Assembly (NCBI GenBank): GCA_027319095.1
Contig: DAHVNW010000016.1
Span: forward strand, 1-33,471
Source of the DNA: a bacterium
GTDB taxonomy: Bacteria > SZUA-79 > Acidulodesulfobacterales > Acidulodesulfobacteraceae
Direction: 5' to 3'
Length of the DNA stretch: 33,471 nt
A program made the translations under genes and the position numbers. Under the pieces are notes generated by a model. The model saw nothing but the letters and a program-made list of their open reading frames with translations. It was not told where the DNA came from and ran no database searches. Each line of letters starts with the position of its first letter. The first letter of the stretch is position 1. Below, piece after piece: positions 16,282-26,004 of the stretch.

Positions 16282-17112
16282 ATGAACGAGATTATAAAAG
16301 CATTTAAAAAAAATAAGCTTGCCGCGCTTTCTTTGGTTTTTATACTAATCGTTATTATTGCGGCCGTATTTGCGCCGTATATAGCCCCGTATAATCCCGA
16401 TAAAATCGACGTAAATGCAATTTTACAGCCGCCTGGCCCCGCTCATCTTCTCGGAACCGACCAGCTTGGAAGGGACGTGCTTTCGAGGCTCGTTTACGGA
16501 AGCAGAATTTCTATAGAAGTAGGATTTATCGCCGTTTCGATATCGTTGTTAATCGGAATACCGGTTGGGGCGTATGCGGGATATTATTCCGGATTGCTCG
16601 ATAGTATTTTAATGAGGTTTGTCGATATTATGCTAACTTTTCCGTCGTTTTTTTTAATTCTTGCGATAAGCGCCATACTTAAGCCGTCTATAATAAATAT
16701 TATGGCTATAATAGGCTTGACGTCGTGGATGGGCATATCGAGGATTATAAGGGCAGAATTTATTCAAAACAGGGAAAAAGATTACGTTCTTGCCGCCAAG
16801 GCGGCGGGAGCTTCAGACTCCTATATAATGTTCGTCGAAATTCTTCCTAACGTCGTAGCGCCCATTTTAGTATCCGCGACCCTGGGTATAGCCGCGGCAA
16901 TTTTAATTCAGGCGTCCCTTGCTTTTCTCGGCATAGGCATAATGCCGCCTACGGCAAGCTGGGGAGGAATGTTGTCGAGGGGAAAAACTTACATAATGGT
17001 CGCATGGTGGCTTACGCTGTTCCCTGGAATAGCGATACTTTTTACGGTATTAAGTTTTAATTTAATAGGCGAAGCCGTCCGAAACGCCCTGGACCCCAGA
17101 TACAAGAAATAG
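16282..17112 (+). CDS. ABC transporter permease, OppC/DppC family
   Basis: A 276-residue inner-membrane permease, partner type to DppB. It opens with KNKLAALSLVFILIVIIAAV (first helix), then the hallmark HLLGTDQLGRDVLSRLVYGSR (partly quoted by family; GTDxLGRD is diagnostic), GVPVGAYAGY-like IGIPVGAYAGYYSG, the EAA loop VLAAKAAGASDSYIMFVEIL, and the end SFNLIGEAVRNALDPRYKK. Length is normal for DppC. The matching DppB is encoded divergently rather than upstream in the same operon. It is followed by the addA promoter region, not by transporter ATPases. Confidence 0.9.
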   Translation: MNEIIKAFKKNKLAALSLVFILIVIIAAVFAPYIAPYNPDKIDVNAILQPPGPAHLLGTDQLGRDVLSRLVYGSRISIEVGFIAVSISLLIGIPVGAYAGYYSGLLDSILMRFVDIMLTFPSFFLILAISAILKPSIINIMAIIGLTSWMGISRIIRAEFIQNREKDYVLAAKAAGASDSYIMFVEILPNVVAPILVSATLGIAAAILIQASLAFLGIGIMPPTASWGGMLSRGKTYIMVAWWLTLFPGIAILFTVLSFNLIGEAVRNALDPRYKK

Positions 17113-17181
17113 AAAGCTTAATATTAAGAGACGAACTTGAAAAGGCTTACGATTGATTTATTTTCGCCAGCTAATAAGCCG

Positions 17182-17190
17182 TGTTATAAT
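17182..17190 (+). promoter_or_regulatory. Extended -10 promoter for the addA-addB pair
   Basis: TGTTATAAT at 17182-17190 is an exact extended -10 element, 41 bases before the TTG start of the helicase gene. The -35 position is weak. Confidence 0.5.
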
Positions 17191-17231
17191 GTTACATTAA
17201 GATAAAATATTTTAAGGCGTTAAAAGATAAA

Positions 17232-19874
17232 TTGAATTCTATTTCCTTAAAAGCAAGCGCAGGATCCGGTAAGACATATAATCTTGCGTTGCGGTTTATA
17301 AAATTAATCGCGGACATAAATAAGAATTTAGAAAATTGCGCAAGCTCTATCACGGCCATAACGTTTACCAATAAAGCGGCGGAAGAAATGCGCCGCCGTA
17401 TAATAGACTTCTTAAAAAACGCATCTATATATAGTAATTTACCGCAAAACGAAAGCCTTATAAAAAAATTAAATATCAACCCCGAAGAAGCCTTCTTTTT
17501 TCTTGCCGGGATAATAAAAGACTATAAGAACTTTAACGTAATAACCATAGATTCTTTTATAAACAAGATTGCGAGAACCCTTGCCGTAGAGCTTAATATA
17601 AATCCGGATTACGAAATATATTTTGAAAGCGAAAAAATATTCAAAACCGCCGTTAACGATATATTGGGGGAAAAGTCAAATTACGGCTTGCTTCTGGATT
17701 TTATAAAATCGTCGATATCGATGGATAAAAAAGGTTTTAATCCTCAAGAAATAATAAAATCGTCTTTATACGAATTCAAAGACATAAAAGTCGAAGAAAA
17801 CGTAATCGGCATCGATTTTCTGCTTGATTATTTCAGCCGCAAATATGGAAAACAAATAAAATCGTATGGCGAAGCAAAGAAGGTTATCGGAAACGATTTA
17901 TCCGAAACGGCGGGGCAGCTTAAATCCGTATTGGAATCGAACGCCGGTTATTTTAACGCCGCCAAATCTAATTTTTTAAAAAAAATAAATTTAGACAATA
18001 TTACAAAAAATAAAACCGATGAAAAGCTGCTCGATATAATTAATAACGGCGCGGTTAATATCTTAAAAAAGAACAAAAAATCAAACGAAAACTTAAACGG
18101 CGAAGTTGCCGGTTTGACGATTAAGCTGCTTGATTTATTCAAGCATTGGGTCTCGTTAAAATATGTTTTCGAATCTTATTCGGTTTCGCGAATACTTAAT
18201 ATTTTTAAAGAAAAACAAGAAAAAATAAAATCGTATTTAAACTTAGCAGACGGAAACGATATAGCCGAAAGACTTTCCGTTTTATTAAAAGACGAATCCA
18301 AAATAAGCCTTGCTTTTTGCAATCTCGGAGAAAAAATAAGCCATTATTTGATAGACGAGTTTCAAGACACCTCTATGGAGCATTTCGAAACTATGAAATA
18401 TTTGATAGAAAATGCGCTGTCGCAAAACGGTTCGCTTTTCGTAGTCGGAGACAAGAAGCAGTCCATTTACGGATGGAGAGGAGGGGATTACGAAATTTTC
18501 GACTTAGACGGATGCAGTTTTAAAAATTACCTTATAAACGAATACTTAAAAGACAATTACAGGTCTGCAAAAAAAATAGTTAATTTCAACAACGTTTTTT
18601 TTGCCAAGAACCGGCTTTCGGATTTAATCGATAAATTAATAGGCGGCAGGCCGGTTTACGACGAAACGTTTTACCATAGATTAAAATCTGGAGCGTCAAA
18701 CGTTTACGAAAATAGCGCGCAAAACGCTTTATCTGACGAGGACGGCTATATCGAAATAGCCTTTAAAGACTGTAAGGACGCGGGAGCTATAGACACTTTC
18801 GTAAGGGAAGAGTTGAAAGCCGGCTTGGAAAAGCTGTTAAATAACGGAATTATACCGAAAGACATAATGATACTTGTCCGGTATAAAAAAAATATAGAAA
18901 AAATTATAGGCTGGCTAAACGAAGACTTTAAAGATGTAAATTTTATTACCAGGGAAGCCGGTTTATTTTCAAAAAATTACGAAATAAAAAAATTCCTGCT
19001 GGTTTTACGAGCGCTTGCATTTGACGACCCTTCATATGAGTCGATGCTTAACGAAGCCGGAGCGGATGTCGAAGCGTTTAAAAATATTAAAGAGCAAAGC
19101 CTTGCCATGCCGCTTTACGAACTCTTTTGCTGCATTATAGATTCTGGCATATTCGACTTAGACGCAAACGGCGTTTTTTTCGAAAAAGTTCTCGATATAA
19201 CGCTGGATTTAATTTATAAGGAAAAAGGTTTGGCGGAAATAATCGATTATTTGGAAAAAGAAGCCGAATTAGGTGCGGAATTAGACAATATAGACGCCGT
19301 AAAAATTATGACGATACACAAATCCAAAGGGCTCGAAAGCCATTCCGTTATAATTCCTTTTTACGACTGGGCATTATATTCAGAAGAACCTTTAAATAAA
19401 AGGGATCATTACGGTTTAATAAATTTAAAAGGCGTCCTGAATTTTGAAGAGAATAGAAAGGCTTTCGTGAAGATAAAAAGTTTTCGCAGTATAAACGATG
19501 AAGCGAAAGAATCTTACTATAGCGGATTAGAAAAAACTTTTATAGAAAATCTTAATCTTATGTACGTTGCAAATACGAGGGCAAGAAAAAATCTTTTTAT
19601 TATAGCGCCTTGTTATTACAACAAAGGAAGAAGCGAAGGCGAAAAAGTTCAGCCTCAAAAGCTTCCCTGCTCTAATTTTGCGTTAGAATCAATTAGGCTT
19701 CTAAAAAAGGCGGAAGAAGACATGAATAATGAAAGCCGCGGCGGCGGATTTGCGTATAAGTATATAGACGGAGAGGTTGTAAAAAGCGAATATAGCACGC
19801 AGGGAAAAGACTTAGAGACCCCGGAAGCCGGCGGGCATATAAATATTTTTAAAATAAGTAAAAATAAACCATAA
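17232..19874 (+). CDS. AddA/RecB-like UvrD-family helicase, without a nuclease domain
   Basis: An 880-residue superfamily 1A helicase. Motif I is KASAGSGKT (residues 7-15), Ia TFTNKAAEEMRRRI (about 43-56), II LIDEFQDTS (D375, E376), III VGDKKQSIYGWRGG (about 405-418), IV NYRSAKKIVNFNN, V KIMTIHKSKGLE (about 691-702) and VI YVANTRARKNLF (about 778). The order and the long insert between Ia and II match RecB/AddA. It ends shortly after motif VI with no PD-(D/E)XK nuclease, unlike the roughly 1200-residue Bacillus AddA. The TTG start lies directly before the conserved Walker A strand and no upstream ATG fits. The nuclease partner begins 5 bases after its stop, so the two are probably translationally coupled and act in double-strand-break repair. 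Confidence 0.85.
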   Translation: MNSISLKASAGSGKTYNLALRFIKLIADINKNLENCASSITAITFTNKAAEEMRRRIIDFLKNASIYSNLPQNESLIKKLNINPEEAFFFLAGIIKDYKNFNVITIDSFINKIARTLAVELNINPDYEIYFESEKIFKTAVNDILGEKSNYGLLLDFIKSSISMDKKGFNPQEIIKSSLYEFKDIKVEENVIGIDFLLDYFSRKYGKQIKSYGEAKKVIGNDLSETAGQLKSVLESNAGYFNAAKSNFLKKINLDNITKNKTDEKLLDIINNGAVNILKKNKKSNENLNGEVAGLTIKLLDLFKHWVSLKYVFESYSVSRILNIFKEKQEKIKSYLNLADGNDIAERLSVLLKDESKISLAFCNLGEKISHYLIDEFQDTSMEHFETMKYLIENALSQNGSLFVVGDKKQSIYGWRGGDYEIFDLDGCSFKNYLINEYLKDNYRSAKKIVNFNNVFFAKNRLSDLIDKLIGGRPVYDETFYHRLKSGASNVYENSAQNALSDEDGYIEIAFKDCKDAGAIDTFVREELKAGLEKLLNNGIIPKDIMILVRYKKNIEKIIGWLNEDFKDVNFITREAGLFSKNYEIKKFLLVLRALAFDDPSYESMLNEAGADVEAFKNIKEQSLAMPLYELFCCIIDSGIFDLDANGVFFEKVLDITLDLIYKEKGLAEIIDYLEKEAELGAELDNIDAVKIMTIHKSKGLESHSVIIPFYDWALYSEEPLNKRDHYGLINLKGVLNFEENRKAFVKIKSFRSINDEAKESYYSGLEKTFIENLNLMYVANTRARKNLFIIAPCYYNKGRSEGEKVQPQKLPCSNFALESIRLLKKAEEDMNNESRGGGFAYKYIDGEVVKSEYSTQGKDLETPEAGGHINIFKISKNKP

Positions 19875-19879
19875 ACTTT

Positions 19880-22800
19880 ATGAATCCGGTTAAGTGCACT
19901 CTTTTGGATTTGGATATAGATTTTATAGATTACGCTTCTAATTTAATATCAAATCCGGCAGGCGGGTTGGAACAATATAAAAAAATCGTTTTTATATGTC
20001 CCGATAAAAGACCTATATTATCTATAAAAAAGCAAAATATCAAAGCAAATAATATCAATATAAATATAAACCAAAATTTAAAACGCACGTTTTTTACTAT
20101 AGAAAATTTCATAAAATTCACGGCGTATAAATTTAACGGTAAAATTCCGGTTTTATTAAGCAGGGTAGAATTTGAACTTAAAATTTTACGGCTAATTAAA
20201 AAAATAGACAGCCTTTATAAAAAATTAGGAGGTTCGGACGATAAAGTTTTTAACTGGGCAAAGAAAATTGCCGTACTGTTCGACGAAATAGACAGCCAGT
20301 CCCCCGATAAAATTTCCAATATCCAATATGCTGACGTTCCGAAAGAAGCGGATTTGATATTAACTTATTTAAAAGACTTGTACGGGATATATTCGATGGA
20401 ATTCGAAAGGGAAAATTGCGCTTTTACCGGAAGGATTTTAAAAATCGCATCGGAAGCGAGCGGCTCTTCGGATTTTAAAAACTATTTCGACGGCGCGCTG
20501 TTTATATTTGCAGGTATGACTCTTTTATCCGGAAACGAAAAAAGAATATTAAAAAATATCGGAACGTTTGCCGGCATTAACTACATTCTTCAAACGGATT
20601 TAAAATGCAGGGACGGCATTAAATTTGGAACTTCAAGATGCAGGCACTACAGTTTCGATAACTTTTCCGTAATAGACGGCGTGGCGGCAGAATTAAAGGA
20701 AATATTTAACGAAAGGCTCGTTATAGAAAAATTATACGGAAAATACGAAGAAAAAGGAGAATATTCCATGACGGACGCAGCCGCGGGCGCAGGCGGCAAA
20801 CCCGGAATCGATGGAACTCACGGCGAACGTAAAAAATCGGGTTTTCCAACGCTGCATTTCTACGAGTTCGACGGTTTCCATAAGGAGGCTTATTTTATTG
20901 CGCAAAATTTAAATAATATTAATATGCCGGTTAATACGCCTGACAATTTTACGGTAATGTCCAGTATCGGGGTTATTGTGCCTGAATTAAAAACTATAAA
21001 TCCCCTGATTAGATATTTGGAAAATTTTAACGTTCCGTTTAATTTTAACGCCGGTATATATTTTAAATATACGGATTTTGGAATATTTCTTAAGACGCTG
21101 TTCGATTTATTGACGGACCTCGAAAGAAACCGTAAAGAAACCGGAAGGTTTTTGTCAGGGACGGCCGGCATCTTAAAACTTATAGGTATAAAGTCCATAA
21201 TTTCTCTTATGGAGGATAAGATTAATTTTAAAGGCTTTGCAGGTAAAATTATAAAGAACGGTTCTGCCGTATTCGAATTCGATGAGATCGACGGATTTTT
21301 CGTTAAATTAATAAAGCCTTTTTTAATTAAGGACGATATGCATCCGATATATTCCGCTTTATGCGGCATATATGCCCTTATGGACGAAAAAAAGCTGATA
21401 AATAACGAATACGATTATTATCGCGTTAAAGCGTCGGTAGATTATTTTTACCGTCAGCTGCACAAGGCTAAAACTATATTTGAAAATCCGGAACCGCCGT
21501 TATTTTTTGCCGCCCGGATATTGAACGATTTTATAAGCGACCTTAAGATACCGGTTAAAATAAATAATCTTAGCGGCAAAAAAAATGCGGATGGTATGCC
21601 AGGTACAAGCGGTGTGATGGATATAAGCGATGCAAGGGAAACAAGCCTTATTGGCTTGCTCGAGTCGAGGCTGTTATCGTTCGACGAACTTTTTATCGCC
21701 GACGTAAATTACGGAATTTTGCCTTCATATGCTTACGCCGACCCTCTCATGCCGGAGGAAGTTAAAATTCAGTTAGGAATACCAAAGTCTAAGGAAAGAG
21801 AAGATTTCATAAAATATAATTTTTTCAGGCTTATTTATTCTTCGGACAGCGTTCATATAATGTATAAAATAGGTGGAAGCGCCGATGAAAGATACGACGT
21901 GAGTCCTTTCGTCGAGCAGCTGCTTCTTATGGAAGAGGCAAGGCGCCTGAATTTTAACGGCGGTCTTAAAGGGGATAATTATGATAATTATAATAAAAGC
22001 ATAATAGAATCCTTTACCGGAAGGATTTCCGCGGTCAAAAAAAAATTCTATTTTTTAAAGCGCGACGATTTAATAAAAACGCACTACGGCGATTTCGAAA
22101 GAAAAGGCGGCTATTTTTCCCCTTCGGAATTAGACGTTTATTTAAACTGCCCATATAAGCATTATCTTAGATATATAAAAAAAATTAAAGGGGTTTCTGC
22201 TTTAGAAGATAATTTTAGGGCCGATATAATCGGTTCTTATATACATAATATTTTTCAATTTAATTTTAAAAAATATTTAGGCTGTCAAATAGACCATCAA
22301 ATTTATTTCGAAAAAATTTTTCCTTCTATAGTAAGAGAAGTTAATCTGCTGCCGGATTTGTCCCATGATTATTTTAATGGCACCGACAAAGTTAGCGCTG
22401 CCTCATATTTTAAAAGTTTATCGGATTTTAATTTAGATGCCGCAAAATATATTATAACTTCGAGGATTGAAAATTTTTTTAATTTAGAAAAAAAGAACTT
22501 TCGGTGTTTTACCTTAAAAGAAGTCGAATCGGAATTAAAATATGACGAAACAAATTCAAATGCACACAATATAAATACCGGTCAGCGCTTTATATGCGCT
22601 CCGGCGTTTTTAAAAACCGTATTCGGGCCGGTAAGGATAAGAGGCATTGCGGACAGAATAGATTTGATAAAAGGGATGCCGGACGGCGTCAGCACCTATA
22701 CCTCCGGCGTCTGTGCCGGCATCGATAATCCAAAAGAAGAATCGGAATGCGCTTCTAAATCTTTAGAAGCTGATTCCGGGGATTCAGGTTATTCCGGAGA

Positions 22801-23230
22801 CGTTATTAGAATTATCGATTATAAAACCGGTTATAGCGCGCCTGCGCCGAAAGAAAAACAAATCGAAGAATTACTGCGGGACATAACAAACGGAGGCAAC
22901 GGCAATAAGTTGGACGATGAAAGTCTAATGAATCTAAAATCCGTTTTAGGGTCTGCGCAACTGCCGGCTTATATAATTATGGCTGACGATAAATACAACA
23001 AGGGTAAAGAGAAAAATAGCAAAAATATCGAAGCCTGTTTATATATGATAGGCGTGCCTGATGAAAAAGATTACGTTAAGAAAATACGCGGAGGCGAATT
23101 AAATTTGGAATATTATAGGCAATCCATCGGATATATAATTCGGCATATGAAAGGTTCGGAGTTTATTTACGCCTTTAAGACAAAGCAATGCGAGTATTGC
23201 GATTATAATATAATGTGCAGATATGCGTAA
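19880..23230 (+). CDS. AddB-like exonuclease with C-terminal PD-(D/E)XK and Fe-S cluster
   Basis: A 1116-residue AddB-type subunit. The N-terminal part has no intact Walker A (FICPDKRPILSIKK replaces it), as in inactivated AddB helicase folds. The C-terminal nuclease starts FSPSELDVYLNCPYKHYLRY, with C757; the catalytic residues are D925 in GIADRID and D980/K982 in IIDYKTG; three more cysteines lie in CEYCDYNIMC (C1104, C1107, C1113). The pattern C-(long)-C-x2-C-x5-C is the four-cysteine 4Fe-4S staple known from Bacillus AddB. Being the only nuclease of the pair, it would digest DNA unwound by the upstream helicase. Low-complexity inserts (Gly/Asp/Ser-rich, about residues 295-315 and 945-975) break the domains. 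A conventional AddB also has a helicase-like fold that I cannot confirm along its length. Confidence 0.82.
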   Translation: MNPVKCTLLDLDIDFIDYASNLISNPAGGLEQYKKIVFICPDKRPILSIKKQNIKANNINININQNLKRTFFTIENFIKFTAYKFNGKIPVLLSRVEFELKILRLIKKIDSLYKKLGGSDDKVFNWAKKIAVLFDEIDSQSPDKISNIQYADVPKEADLILTYLKDLYGIYSMEFERENCAFTGRILKIASEASGSSDFKNYFDGALFIFAGMTLLSGNEKRILKNIGTFAGINYILQTDLKCRDGIKFGTSRCRHYSFDNFSVIDGVAAELKEIFNERLVIEKLYGKYEEKGEYSMTDAAAGAGGKPGIDGTHGERKKSGFPTLHFYEFDGFHKEAYFIAQNLNNINMPVNTPDNFTVMSSIGVIVPELKTINPLIRYLENFNVPFNFNAGIYFKYTDFGIFLKTLFDLLTDLERNRKETGRFLSGTAGILKLIGIKSIISLMEDKINFKGFAGKIIKNGSAVFEFDEIDGFFVKLIKPFLIKDDMHPIYSALCGIYALMDEKKLINNEYDYYRVKASVDYFYRQLHKAKTIFENPEPPLFFAARILNDFISDLKIPVKINNLSGKKNADGMPGTSGVMDISDARETSLIGLLESRLLSFDELFIADVNYGILPSYAYADPLMPEEVKIQLGIPKSKEREDFIKYNFFRLIYSSDSVHIMYKIGGSADERYDVSPFVEQLLLMEEARRLNFNGGLKGDNYDNYNKSIIESFTGRISAVKKKFYFLKRDDLIKTHYGDFERKGGYFSPSELDVYLNCPYKHYLRYIKKIKGVSALEDNFRADIIGSYIHNIFQFNFKKYLGCQIDHQIYFEKIFPSIVREVNLLPDLSHDYFNGTDKVSAASYFKSLSDFNLDAAKYIITSRIENFFNLEKKNFRCFTLKEVESELKYDETNSNAHNINTGQRFICAPAFLKTVFGPVRIRGIADRIDLIKGMPDGVSTYTSGVCAGIDNPKEESECASKSLEADSGDSGYSGDVIRIIDYKTGYSAPAPKEKQIEELLRDITNGGNGNKLDDESLMNLKSVLGSAQLPAYIIMADDKYNKGKEKNSKNIEACLYMIGVPDEKDYVKKIRGGELNLEYYRQSIGYIIRHMKGSEFIYAFKTKQCEYCDYNIMCRYA

Positions 23231-23269
23231 ATCGCCACGCGCATAAATTAAATAAGATAAAATAATATA

Positions 23270-23298
23270 TTGACTTATGACTTTTAAGTCATTATAAT
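23270..23298 (+). promoter_or_regulatory. Promoter with embedded operator for the TolC/EmrA operon (copy 2)
   Basis: TTGACT (23270-23275), a 17-bp spacer and a perfect TATAAT (23293-23298) form a strong sigma-70 promoter. The spacer is almost exactly the perfect 7-2-7 palindrome ATGACTTTTAAGTCAT (23277-23292). It matches the near-palindrome in the RND locus at 10726-10741 in 14 of 16 positions. A dimeric repressor bound here would exclude RNA polymerase. Confidence 0.75.
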
Positions 23299-23358
23299 AT
23301 TCATTATAATTATATTATATACGACAATTATAATTTTTAATAATTTTGGCACAAGATA

Positions 23359-24771
23359 ATGAGATATAAGATTTTCGGCCACAACCCGTCTAATATACGC
23401 TTAATTAACTTAATCAGTCTGATTATTATTTCGGCTGTTTTTGCTTCGGCTGTAAAAACCTATGCAGGTTCATATTCGTTTGGCTTAAAGCCCGTCAGTC
23501 CGCTTAGGACCATTACGCTTAACGGGGCTTACGCTCTTGCTGCGCACCGTAACGGCGACATAAAAGCCGCTAAGGAACAATATTATCAATCGACGCTCTT
23601 AAAATGGTCAGCTTTAGGGATGGTCTTGCCGGATATATCTTTAAAATATACCGACCAGAGGCTTCATGTTAATTCGGCGCCCACCCCGCCGCAATATGCG
23701 CCTCTTATGGGCAATATTTTTACGTTTTTCTTTCCCGATTTCGAATATAGCCTTGCATTAAACGAACCGGCGATTAATTTTAGCGCCATTCCGGCATATA
23801 TGTCGGCTGCGAATGCCAGGAAGGCGGCTAAGATGTCGGCGAATAACATATCGGCGAATACGCTTTATAACGTAGCCGTCGATTATTATACCGTTTTAAA
23901 CGATATAAGTTTGGTCAAAGCCGACGGCAAAACGCTTAAGGAGGCGAAATCCCATTTGGAACTTACCGATGCAAAATTAAAAGCCGGCCTGGCAATAATT
24001 ACCGACCTTCTTCAGGCAAAATCTCAATTTTACGCCGCCAAGCAGGAGTTTGTAAGCGCAAAAAACATGTTGAAATCGGCAAAATCAAAACTTGTGTCCA
24101 TTATTGGAGTAAACGGAAATTTTCAGGTAATAAAGCCCAAAAATCCGGCATTAAAAAAAATATCTTTAAGAGATTATATAAAACTTGCATATAAAAACAA
24201 TCCAGGCTTAAAGTCTTTAAAATTTGCCCAAAAATCAGCCGATGACAAAACCGGATTTTATGAATCGCAATATATGCCTAGAATTGATTTCACCGCTTCA
24301 TACAATGCTCTTTCGGACGAACATTTTATTCCGCAGGGCGCCACTAATTACTGGACTGCGGGAGCTGTGCTTACGGTGCCAATATTTCAGGGACTTTCAA
24401 GAATTATTTCCATAGAAAAAGCCCGTTCGCAAGCAAATGCGTCCATGTATAAAACCATACAGGCAAAAAGGGATTTAAAGGCTTTAGTCGTTTCGGAGTT
24501 TTATAACGCCGGCAGTTTGAAATCGGAGGTAGGAACCCTTAAGCATGAAGAAAGGTTTGCTTCAAAAAATTATATGCTTGTCGAAGAAGAATTTAAAGCA
24601 GGCGTGGCTACTAGCGTTGACGTAGTCACCGCTCTTGCCGAACTTATAAGGGCACGGCACAATCTTCTTTCGGCAAAGCTGGACTATTACGAATCCGTCC
24701 TAGACTTAAAAAGGCTTACGGGTTCATTTAAAAGAAAGCTGATAAGTTTAAATGTCGATAAATTTAATTAA
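23359..24771 (+). CDS. TolC-family outer-membrane efflux channel
   Basis: A 470-residue outer-membrane factor with a cleavable signal peptide (hydrophobic about residues 16-36, LISLIIISAVFASAVKTYAG) and no lipobox cysteine. The two OEP repeats are visible: LNGAYALAAHRNGDIKAAKEQ near residue 54, DAKLKAGLAIITDLLQAKSQ (about 207), SLRDYIKLAYKNNPGLKSL opening the second repeat, and EEFKAGVATSVDVVTALAEL near the C-terminus. It is promoted by the operator-containing promoter upstream and precedes an EmrA-like adaptor by 15 bases, so the two should form a channel-adaptor pair. The start codon lacks a clear ribosome site. Confidence 0.87.
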   Translation: MRYKIFGHNPSNIRLINLISLIIISAVFASAVKTYAGSYSFGLKPVSPLRTITLNGAYALAAHRNGDIKAAKEQYYQSTLLKWSALGMVLPDISLKYTDQRLHVNSAPTPPQYAPLMGNIFTFFFPDFEYSLALNEPAINFSAIPAYMSAANARKAAKMSANNISANTLYNVAVDYYTVLNDISLVKADGKTLKEAKSHLELTDAKLKAGLAIITDLLQAKSQFYAAKQEFVSAKNMLKSAKSKLVSIIGVNGNFQVIKPKNPALKKISLRDYIKLAYKNNPGLKSLKFAQKSADDKTGFYESQYMPRIDFTASYNALSDEHFIPQGATNYWTAGAVLTVPIFQGLSRIISIEKARSQANASMYKTIQAKRDLKALVVSEFYNAGSLKSEVGTLKHEERFASKNYMLVEEEFKAGVATSVDVVTALAELIRARHNLLSAKLDYYESVLDLKRLTGSFKRKLISLNVDKFN

Positions 24772-24786
24772 CCGGGTGATATTTTA

Positions 24787-25935
24787 ATGAACGGAGAAAT
24801 CGAAAAAAACGGAAACGGCGAAAAAGAAAGCAAATTTACAAAAAAAAATATTATTGCGGCATCTATTATTACTTTGCTTGCGATAATCGGAGGCATATTC
24901 GTTTTAAGGTGGTATCTTTTCGGACTTACCCACATTTATACGGAAGACGCGCAGATAGACGGACACATCGTTTCCGTCAGCACAATGGTTCCGGGCAATA
25001 TTCGGGCTATTTACGTCCGCAAAAACCAGTTTGTAAAAAAGGGCGAATTAATCGCCAGGATAAACGATTCTACATATTATCCGGCAATGCTTCAGGCAAA
25101 AGCAAACTACCGGCTTGCAAAAGCCAAATTATACAGCGCGGGAGGAGGCGTCGCCCAATTCATCGGAAATTCTTATAATTCATACTATATTAATAGACTG
25201 GCATATACTACGGCTTTAGCAAACCTGCATAAAGCGCGTCTTGCTTTTACTTTAGCCAAAAAAAATTACTTAAGAGGGCTTGCCCTTCTCGGCAAGGAAT
25301 TTATAACGAAACAGCAGTTCGATACGTTAAATACTCAATATTTAATTTCTAAGCAGGCTCTTATTTCGGCGCAATCCGCCCTGGAAACAGCCAGAAGAAA
25401 TTACGTCGAGTCCAGATACGTTAAAAGCGTATCTTACGCAAATAAATTAACGACGTTAATTCCGCTAAAAAATGCCGTTAAAGTTGCAAAAGCCGCTTAT
25501 AAAGTTGCCCTTGCAAATTACAAAAATACCTTTATATATTCCCCGATAAACGGCGTAGTTTCTGAAAAAATGTCGTATGCAGGCGAGTTTGTTACGCCCG
25601 GAACCCCGATAGTAATGGAAAATAATCTAAAAAACGTCTGGATTACGGCAAACGTTAAGGAAACCGTCGTCGCTAACGTTAAAAAGGGCGATCCCGTTAA
25701 TATTGCCGTAGATTCTTTTCCTGGGAAAGTTTTTAAGGGAACCGTAGAATTCGTAGGCTCGGTCAGCACTTCTAAATTTGCGCTTATTCCGACCAACAAT
25801 CCTTCCGGAACTTTTACCAAAGTAACGCACAGGCTTCCGGTAAGGATTAAAATATTAAACGACGCCAAACATGTTTTAAAACCCGGAATGATGGTGGAAG
25901 TAACTATCGATACCGCTAAAAATAGCAAGCGGTAA
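24787..25935 (+). CDS. EmrA/HlyD-family membrane fusion protein
   Basis: A 382-residue adaptor. A charged cytoplasmic N-terminus precedes one membrane helix (residues 22-41). The EmrA signature TEDAQIDGHIVSVSTMVPG follows at 52-70, then VRKNQFVKKGELIARIND (lipoyl half), a long Ala-rich coiled-coil hairpin (about 95-240), the second lipoyl half IYSPINGVVSEKMSYAGEFV, and the barrel segment VKKGDPVNIAVDSFPGKVFK. EmrA proteins normally couple an EmrB-type MFS pump or other inner-membrane exporter to TolC. None is encoded after it; a cytochrome c gene follows after 69 bases. A pump encoded elsewhere is therefore expected. Confidence 0.88.
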   Translation: MNGEIEKNGNGEKESKFTKKNIIAASIITLLAIIGGIFVLRWYLFGLTHIYTEDAQIDGHIVSVSTMVPGNIRAIYVRKNQFVKKGELIARINDSTYYPAMLQAKANYRLAKAKLYSAGGGVAQFIGNSYNSYYINRLAYTTALANLHKARLAFTLAKKNYLRGLALLGKEFITKQQFDTLNTQYLISKQALISAQSALETARRNYVESRYVKSVSYANKLTTLIPLKNAVKVAKAAYKVALANYKNTFIYSPINGVVSEKMSYAGEFVTPGTPIVMENNLKNVWITANVKETVVANVKKGDPVNIAVDSFPGKVFKGTVEFVGSVSTSKFALIPTNNPSGTFTKVTHRLPVRIKILNDAKHVLKPGMMVEVTIDTAKNSKR

Positions 25936-26004
25936 ATTTATTGCGTTATAATGCATTGCATTAATTTATATTAATTTAATTAAAATCAGGCAGGGGCATT
26001 AAAA

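Noticed and set aside
20890-21369. 159-residue minus-strand frame inside the addB-like gene
   Set aside because: Antisense shadow with no recognisable domain or start signals.
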